This document shows positions 57,759-64,000 of a stretch of 64,000 nucleotides of DNA, piece after piece; position 1 is the first letter of the stretch; every line of letters starts with the position of its first letter. Both the position numbers and the translations under genes were made by a program. Source of the stretch: Apiosordaria backusii (Eukaryota; Ascomycota; Sordariomycetes; Sordariales; Lasiosphaeriaceae); contig JAUKTV010000023.1 of the NCBI GenBank assembly GCA_030549205.1, positions 124,001 through 188,000 of the forward strand. The letters run 5' to 3'. Under the pieces are notes generated by a model. The model was not told the origin of the DNA. It saw only the letters and a list, made by a program, of their open reading frames with translations, and did no database searches.

Positions 57759-58349
57759 TGGGACAGGCCGAAGAAGGGAAGAAAAAAAAAAAGATGTGTG
57801 GATGACGACGTTATGAGATGATATGTGTATGACTATTGGGTTAGAGATGGGGGAGACTATGAAACTATGAGAAATGGCGGCGTGGGATGGAACGGGAAAT
57901 GGGAACATGCCGATGTGTATTATTATAGGTAGTTAGATACCCCTTTGATGGAGGCGGCATTTATGGCTCGGGTTTTTCTATGAGTTTGGGATGGTTACAT
58001 CTTCCTGTACTGGTCGTGTGAAGTATGGTTGCTGTGTTGGGATTTGGCCAGATCTGCAAGGAAAGTGTTTCTGATGTTTCACAAGGAATGAAACTTGCAC
58101 AAGAGTAACATGATAGGGGGCATGTCGGAAGACGTGTGGCTCTTTAATGTCTTCTTTCCTGAGGGACTCTTCATACAACATGGCAATGCAGACCATACCG
58201 CCACCTTATCAGACAACCTGATATGACCATTTACAATTACCTTCACATGCGCAGACACCCACATAATCTTCAAGTTCGCCTCTAGCTCCAGCTGTTGATG
58301 TAGGGTATATTCCAATTCCCACCATCCATTCTTTCCCCCTTCTCTCAAA
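57759..58349. other. Spacer between convergent genes
   Basis: 3' flanks only. An A-run occurs just after the stop at 57758. Confidence 0.4.
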
Positions 58350-59959
58350 TTAATTCCCCTTCTTCCTCGCCCTCAAAAACTCCCTAATCTGCTCCACCTT
58401 GCTAACAAAAAACGTCCCCTTCCTATCGTCCTTCCAAACCAGCACCCCAATCTCGGCCGCGTAGTCCGCCAGCTGCCTGTACTCCTCCTGGCTCTCAAAG
58501 TCCTTGAACTGGAACCCGGGCGTCTTCTGCATGCGCTGCGACTCGAGCTGCCACAGCCGAATCTGGTCCACCACCGTCGGAGGCAGCACCGACGTGCCCT
58601 TTGCCGCCGCGGCGCGCACCATTTGCGGGTGGGCGTGCGCGGCGAGGTACTCAATGATTTGATTCGCCGTTATGCCCTCCTTGATGGCTTCGCGGACCGA
58701 CTCGCGGGTCAGGCGGGCGGTGACCATGTTGGGGAAGCGCATGTGGAGGCGGCAAAAGAGCTTGAGGATGGCTATTTGCAGCGGGGAGGAGGTGTAGGCG
58801 TATATTCGGTAGTTGGTCTCGACGACTATCCCCCCGTTTTCGTCTGCTGGGGTGTTGTTATCGGCGGGGGTGGTGCCGAGGCTGCCGGCGTCGCCTGGGT
58901 TCTTCTTGATGGCGGCGTCGATACTGGCAGAGACGGAGCGGAGGGCAGAGGAGGAGGTCAAGGTTGTGGCTAATCGGGTGGGGAAGTACTGGTCTTGGTT
59001 TCTGGGGTCGATGTAGATGAGGCCAAAGTCTGCCAGGGCGGGTAGCATGTTTCGTCGGGTTTCGGTTAGGGCTGAGGTGTCGTATGCGCGGCCGAGCTCG
59101 AGGGAGGCGAGCATGAAGAGAAAGGAGAGCATTTCGACGTTATCGATTGGGGTTCCGGTTACGTCGGCGCCTGTTTCTTTCGCGGCGGCCTTGTTCCGGT
59201 CGGCTGCCTCGAGCCAGAGAAGGAGGAGGGTCCACACTTGGGCGTTGGCCTCTTGCAGGAGGAAGTTAAAGCCATGTTCACTGATTTGGACGCCACCACC
59301 TTCGCCGTGTCGCACGAGTCCGCCCATCATTAGCAACTCCTTCACTGCCTTGCGGGGACCGCCACTCCCTCCATATCCGCGTCTGCTGCCATCCTCGTCG
59401 GCCTTCATGGGCACGCTGTTGACAACGTAGTATAGGATCTCTTGCCATATTTTCCCGGCCCAGTGGTCGAGGAACTGAATGTCTATTTTTGAATCGACCG
59501 GTAGAGTGCTTGGTACGCCAAAGCTGCTGTGTGATCCGCCGCCTTCGAGCGCTAGCCGTAGACTTTTTTTGAAATTGGCTGTGAGCTGAATATCTGATCC
59601 TTTCTTGAGTCTGGTCGACTGTGTCATCTGGACAATGTGTAGCGAACGCAAGATACCGATCGCTCTGTTACTCGATGCTTTCCCTTCTGGTCGCGTCCAA
59701 AGCTCGAGATCATTAGTCGTGAACGGGGTCGGACTGTATAAAAGGGCTTGGACGTATACTTTCGCTGTGGGCGCGCTTGTTAGCAAAGGGAATCCGCCGA
59801 GACAGAGAGGGTGAGGAGATGTGTACCCAGATGTGGAAGCATGCGCCGAAATATCGCAAAGGCTGTGGAGGGCTGCTGGTACAGTTTCCTGAACGTTGCG
59901 CCTGGCAGCTTCTCCAGATAGTCGGAGAGCATGAAGGACGAGGGGCCAAAAGACGACAT
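58350..59959 (-). CDS. TFB2: TFIIH subunit Tfb2 (p52)
   Basis: Core subunit of TFIIH, which anchors and stimulates the XPB/Ssl2 translocase in transcription initiation and nucleotide-excision repair in the nucleus. Exons are 59959-59827 and 59764-58350 with a 62-nt phase-1 intron (branch GCTAAC), giving 515 residues, the usual length. Family signatures are YLEKLPGATFRKLYQQPSTA and FAIFRRMLPHL, continued across the junction by AKVYVQALLY. Other marks are GFNFLLQEANAQVWTLLLLWLE, a middle YRIYAYTSSPLQIAILKLF segment, and the C-terminal Tfb5-binding end (VVDQIRLWQLESQRM, EIGVLVWKDDRKGTFFV). The start is the first ATG in frame (59959). A longer frame to 60040 begins without ATG and is ignored. Confidence 0.95.
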
Positions 59960-60617
59960 GATGGTGGTTGGCTGCCCGGCGCACGCGTTGGCCTCGATAT
60001 CGACTCCCGCAATCGTTTCGGCCGGCGTCTGTTCACTCAACGCATGATTTTGTTGTTATGATCTGCGATTCGTCTGGGGAAGTCGTCACGAATCAACAAG
60101 TCCGGAGTGGAAAGAGATGCTGGGTTTCGTGAAGGCGTTGTAAATTTAATTGTCGAAGGCACCGTTCAGCGGCAGGCATCCCCAAAATCTGGAAGGCTGC
60201 CGCTAAAAGAATGGCAGGGATCGTTGACAGGGATCCACATTTCGGCTAGTTCCGTTGATCGTCCACATTGTCGGGTGTTGAGCATGCTCTCCAAATCGTT
60301 TTGTTAGCTAAGACGGGATGTATCACTGGGACACCTTTATGCAAAGTCCGCAGTTGAATTCATGGTTTGCCGGGGGAGAACTTCAACATAGTGTACATGC
60401 AAATGTTAATTCAGCGGATGCACGCTATCACGCCTCCTGGGGTTAGATGCGCACCTTGATAGCCATCCTCAATTTCCCCACATGCCGAGTATTGTGCCGG
60501 TTATCGGGACTTGCACGACGTCACGAAGTGGGGGTTCGGGTTGTTGAAGGCAACGCGTTTTTAAACAGTTGAACCCCCCTTTCAATCGTGTACTGTATGT
60601 ATCAGCGTGTTGCCAAA
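59960..60617. other. Divergent promoter spacer
   Basis: Between Tfb2 (minus) and the thioesterase gene (plus). No motif could be supported. Confidence 0.4.
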
Positions 60618-61471
60618 ATGACCGGAGTCAAACTGCCACCAGCGAGATTCGTGAGATCGGTATGCAGTATTCTCTGAAGCGTGTTCTATCAGGTACTGAC
60701 AAGCTCGAAGGTTCTCAAATCCTTCATGGCCGAGTCTGGCCTGGAGCCGAGGTGCGTGCTCAGGGTTGCCGTGTATCATTCAGGGGCACATACCTAACCC
60801 TATGTCTTTGACTCCAGACTGTTTGGGCCTCATGTAAGTACCCGCCCTGGTATTTTTCGATGCATCTAGAATACTAACTGGGAGCAAATGAAGCTTCGTG
60901 TTGTCGATGCATCGAAGGGCAAGGTCGATCTCGAGCTGGATATTACAAAAGATCATACAGTACATCTCCCCTGAAGAACCTCGCCCCCTCTTCCCGAGGC
61001 AGTCACTTACAAACCCTCACAAGAACCGTCTCAAGATCATCCATGGCGGCACAATTGCTAGCCTGGTCGACCTGGGCGGCTCCTTAGCCGTTGCCTCAGA
61101 AGGCTTGTATTCCACCGGCGTTTCCACAGACCTGAACGTCACCTACCTCAAATCAGGCGGCAAAGTAGGAGACAAACTCCAAGCGACCGCCGAGTGTGAA
61201 AAGAGTACGAACATCTCTTACCCGATCTCTGCATTGGTCTTGTGGCTGACACTTGCATTACAGTTGGAAAAACTCTCGCGTTCACCAAGGTTACCTTTAC
61301 CAATGCTCAGGGCGAACTTGTCGCCAGGGGCAGCCATACAAAGTACGTTCTTGCTCTTGTTTTGACCAAGACCCTTACTGACAATAACATAGATATGTCG
61401 CAGCGGCCTGGAAAGGAAGTCACCCGTATACTCCCCCTGAAGGGGCCGAGATCGCGGATGAAGTGGATTGA
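60618..61471 (+). CDS. Hotdog-fold thioesterase (PaaI/ACOT13-like)
   Basis: Acyl-CoA thioesterase-like protein of 167 residues, likely hydrolysing acyl-CoA or a similar thioester, perhaps in mitochondria. There are seven exons: 60618-60659, 60711-60751, 60818-60833 (16-nt microexon), 60894-60959, 61024-61204, 61264-61342 and 61393-61471. Six introns of 50-66 nt close in phase. The hotdog signature is NRLKIIHGGTIASLVDLGGSL, containing the HGG turn and the catalytic-helix Asp, followed by DLNVTYLKSGGKVGDKLQA and GKTLAFTKVTFTNAQG. Three of the six acceptors are AAG rather than CAG/TAG. ATG 60618 gives a 14-residue first exon, so the exact N-terminus is the least certain part. Confidence 0.8.
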
Positions 61472-62181
61472 TCTGTGCATCTCCAAATATATGTAACTCG
61501 GATGAACATAAACTTGGGCGGCGAAGAGCGGCTTTTTCGCGTGTTCACCAGATACCCCTGAATTAAAATTACATCATATCTTCTTCGTCACGAGTTTGGG
61601 GTAGAGGGAGAGGCAGGAGCATCACGGTGGCTCTATCTCTCCTGCGGCCTTAACTGTTTCGTGACCCACTAGGGGCTTGCTCCAAGTGGTCCCTTGAATT
61701 CCGCTCTATTCTGTTCGAGACATCTCGGTGGCTGCTGGCAGTGGTAAACCAGCGGAAACTGTTGGCCGCTCTTTCTTTTGGTCCTCGTGGCCAACCTAGC
61801 CGGTTGCTTGCGGACAGATAAGAAGAGGCCAACCTCGTGTGTACTCCCCGTGGCCTGCCGTGACTGCTCCAGATGATACCAGGTCCGCCTCGATTGGTTC
61901 GAAGAGGAGCTCAGGAGCAACGACTTCAGACGAAGCCATTCACTTGGATACCAGCGGGGCTGACCAGGCAAAGTGAATACCAAGGGAGCAACTCTGCTGG
62001 CCATTCCCCAGTATAAAGAGACTCTTCTCTTCCCTCTTTTCCACCGAGTTCTCCCTCTCCAAAACAACAACAACAACAGCAACGTTTGCAGCCATCCCAT
62101 ACCAAGGCTGGCGCACCACTCTTGTTGCCCATTCCACTCACAGAACCTCATCTCTCATTCAAATCCTCAAGTGCAGTCAAC
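61472..62181. other. Spacer
   Basis: Contains the TATA element of eqolisin-like copy 3 and a CAA microsatellite (near 62063-62079) in its leader. No gene is seen. Confidence 0.45.
62012..62017 (+). promoter_or_regulatory. Probable TATA box of eqolisin-like copy 3
   Basis: TATAAA 165 bases before the start codon at 62182, with a CT-rich stretch (CTCTTCTCTTCCCTC) shortly downstream as in strongly expressed fungal genes. Confidence 0.5.
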
Positions 62182-62999
62182 ATGAACCTTCGCCTCATCA
62201 CCAGTGCCCTCGTGGCCTCTCACGTCCTCGCTTTCGGCATCAATGCCGCCGACGACATCAGCTCTGCTGGTTCAGCCATCCAGGCCTTCAACACCACCTC
62301 CAATTCCACGTCCTTCGTCGGCAACGGGGACACGATTTACACGACAAACTGGGCTGGCATGACACTCAGCAGAACCCCCGACGTCCTGATTTCCTCCGTC
62401 CAAGGGAACTTCACCCTCCCGACCATCGCCCCCACGGACAAGCTCCAGTACGTGGAACTCACGGTTGGCATCGACGGCTCTTTTGACTGCAACACCTCCT
62501 TCATCGTCGCCGGCATCGCGATCAAGAACAACGCTGGCCAGCCTACGCCTCTCTCCTATCGCCCCTTCTGGAAGTTCAACACAGGGGTAAAGAACATTGT
62601 CGACCCGTTTGACCTGGCCGCCGGGGATCAGATTGGGGTTCAGATCACCGTCAAGTCGAAGACGACGGTGAGCATCGAGTTCTACAATGCCAGGACAAAG
62701 GCGCGTTATGTAACCGATTGGACGAACGAGAAGGGCTTGTGTCTGCTCAATGCGAACTGGTTGGTTCAGCGCGCAGACGAGGCGGACGTGCCCCCAATTG
62801 GGCGGTGGTGTTCACGGGGAGGCAGTGGGGTACTAACGATGGGAAGGTGTTCACTGCAGGGCAGAATCAGGGCCCGGCGACGGAGCATCTGGTTCAGATG
62901 ATGGTCGAAAAGACCAACTGGAAGAGCGTGGTGTGGTGCTACATGGCTGGTGATAGGGAGCCCGTGAAGGGTCTGAGGTGCAACCGGATGGCTGACTAA
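62182..62999 (+). CDS. Secreted eqolisin-like protein, copy 3 (frameshifted)
   Basis: Signal peptide MNLRLITSALVASHVLAFG precedes an eqolisin-fold chain with TTNWAGMTLS, GNFTLPTIAP, TVGIDGSFDC, GDQIGVQITV and LCLLNANWLVQ. It is most similar in order to copies 1 and 2 at 30-33 kb. The catalytic Gln position (in FIVAGIAI) and Glu position (around PFWKFN) look substituted. At the CCCCC run 62791-62795 the frame passes from ADEADVPP to the homologous next-frame segment NWAVVFTGRQWG, which continues to a stop at 62999. One base is missing for continuity. The skipped DNA is too short for an intron. The C-terminus has a Cys pair (VWCYMAG, LRCNRM). If the break is real, the copy is truncated. Confidence 0.75.
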
Positions 63000-63308
63000 G
63001 GTTTTGAACTGCATGTTGGCAACAGGACATCTGGGAGTCCGCAACTACGGGGATATTCGGTCAATTCTGAGTTGGTGAGGAATATCAAGGATCGTGGCAT
63101 CGGATAAGCTTGGAATTGGTTGCCTGTACCCAGCTGCTTAGGTGATGGGCTACAGAAACGGTGTCTCCCAAGAGGAAGATAGCAAAGAATAACGGTTCCC
63201 CGTCCTCAATTATGCAATATCTTGACTGACCCGTGAGTGCTTGACTTGTCTGACTCCTAGCCCACCTTTGCCCGTGCCGTGACGATCGTCTCTCCCCCAC
63301 TACCTCGA
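63000..63308. other. Spacer between convergent genes
   Basis: 3' flanks of copy 3 and the DUF3176 gene. Nothing else is seen. Confidence 0.4.
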
Positions 63309-64000
63309 TCAAACTGGACCATCACGTTTTTGGCACTCTTTTTCAACCGTTGCTCTGTATCCCTGTCCTCTGTGACTGGCCTTTTCATGGATGTCAACTT
63401 CATACTCGAAAATCTGAGAGCCGCGCTTTATCGATACCTTGTTGCTGCTCCCATCTTCTTCCCAACCTGGAATTCTATGCTTGAGCAATGCCAACGCCGA
63501 GCTCTTGTACAAGGGCTCGTCCTTGGTCAACAAGACCGTCGTGATAAACAACCCCGTAGCAAGGAGCGTTCGACAAGAAACAGAGTCAACCAGGGCCACT
63601 GGACTTGTATGTATGCCTCGTCAGCAAACACGTCCCCCGGAATCAAGGTCAAGTTTGCGTTATCTGCTGGATTCCTGGCGCGCATCTGCGTGAAAACAAT
63701 GGCTGTGATGTTCAAGGTAAGGTTACTGAGATCTGTATTGGCCAAGTAATCATTGAAAGGGAGGAGCAAGTTGAGCCCAGTCATTGGCCTGTCACTCAGC
63801 CCGGCCACGCCGAACCCAACATGATCATAGCCCACTGATTTGACATCGAGCAGAAATCTGAAGGTCCTGAAGATGTCTTCGGATACAGCCTCTATCATTG
63901 TATACTCCTGCCCGTTGTCATCTTCTGCTGAATATGTCAAAGCTGTGTGTTACTGAAGTGGTTGAGTGAACAGCGTTGGTTTGATGGAATCAGGGAACGA
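63309..64000 (-). CDS. DUF3176 family membrane protein, C-terminal part (frameshifted, runs off right edge)
   Basis: C-terminal part of a fungal DUF3176 protein (large extracellular region between N- and C-terminal membrane helices, function unknown). The last exon appears to start at 63942 after an acceptor CACACAG; upstream coding lies beyond the window. Visible features are YSAEDDNGQEYTMIEAVSED, a Leu-rich region with Asn glycosylation sites (DLSNLTLNITA), VQWPWLTLFLV opening the last helix, and the family-typical LLTKDEPLYKSSALALLKH. Between these two segments, around 63562-63575, the frame changes. One base seems to be missing, without a homopolymer of note. A basic, Lys-rich tail ends at 63309. 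Confidence 0.7.

Noticed and set aside
1..64000. Transposon, CRISPR array, or biosynthetic gene cluster
   Set aside because: No transposase, reverse transcriptase, terminal repeats, repeat-spacer array or backbone enzyme was recognised. The two DHA1 transporters and the reductase do not form a cluster with a synthase.

Overview
The window is nuclear DNA of a filamentous ascomycete. Genes have short introns (50-80 nt) with CTAAC/CTGAC branch points, coding sequence is GC-rich, two tRNA genes carry introns, and the families present are typical of Pezizomycotina (Zn2Cys6 regulator, NACHT-WD40 receptor, DHA1 transporters, eqolisin-like secreted proteins, DUF3176). Sordariomycetes is my best guess, by inference only. 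I see no transposon with coding capacity, no CRISPR array and no prokaryotic operon.

Layout. 0-7 kb: 3' half of a sugar transporter, an aldo-keto reductase, tRNA-Arg(CCU), and a DHA1-type MFS transporter. 7-17 kb: a large NLR-type receptor (alpha/beta-hydrolase, NACHT, degenerate WD40) on the minus strand, divergent from a fructosamine-3-kinase-like gene, then a second DHA1 MFS gene. 17-27.5 kb: tRNA-Glu(CUC), two conserved or hypothetical proteins, a seven-helix membrane protein with a long tail, and wide empty spacers. 27.5-33 kb: copper amine oxidase and two tandem eqolisin-like secreted proteins. 34-42 kb: a run of minus-strand genes (Zn2Cys6 regulator, fumarylacetoacetase, RNase H-like protein, short-chain dehydrogenase). 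42-50 kb: gene-poor, holding one small secreted cysteine-rich protein and an Arg/Ser-rich protein. 50-62 kb: housekeeping genes (homocitrate synthase, TANGO2-like, TFIIH subunit Tfb2, a hotdog thioesterase) plus a pair of overlapping reading frames. 62-64 kb: a third eqolisin-like gene and a DUF3176 membrane-protein gene running off the edge.

No single pathway unites the window. Housekeeping metabolism (lysine synthesis, tyrosine breakdown, amine oxidation, repair/transcription) is interleaved with surface, secreted and recognition functions. Splice junctions were placed by hand from GT..AG, branch point and reading phase, and nearly all close in frame. The striking exception is four genes in which two homologous frames abut with no possible intron, each needing one added base. 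Three of the four breaks lie on runs of 5-6 C or G. This looks more like homopolymer undercalls in the assembly than real decay, but reads are needed to decide. The most unusual biology is the trio of eqolisin-fold secreted proteins that appear, by eye, to lack both catalytic residues, and the receptor gene whose only plausible start codon stands alone before an intron.
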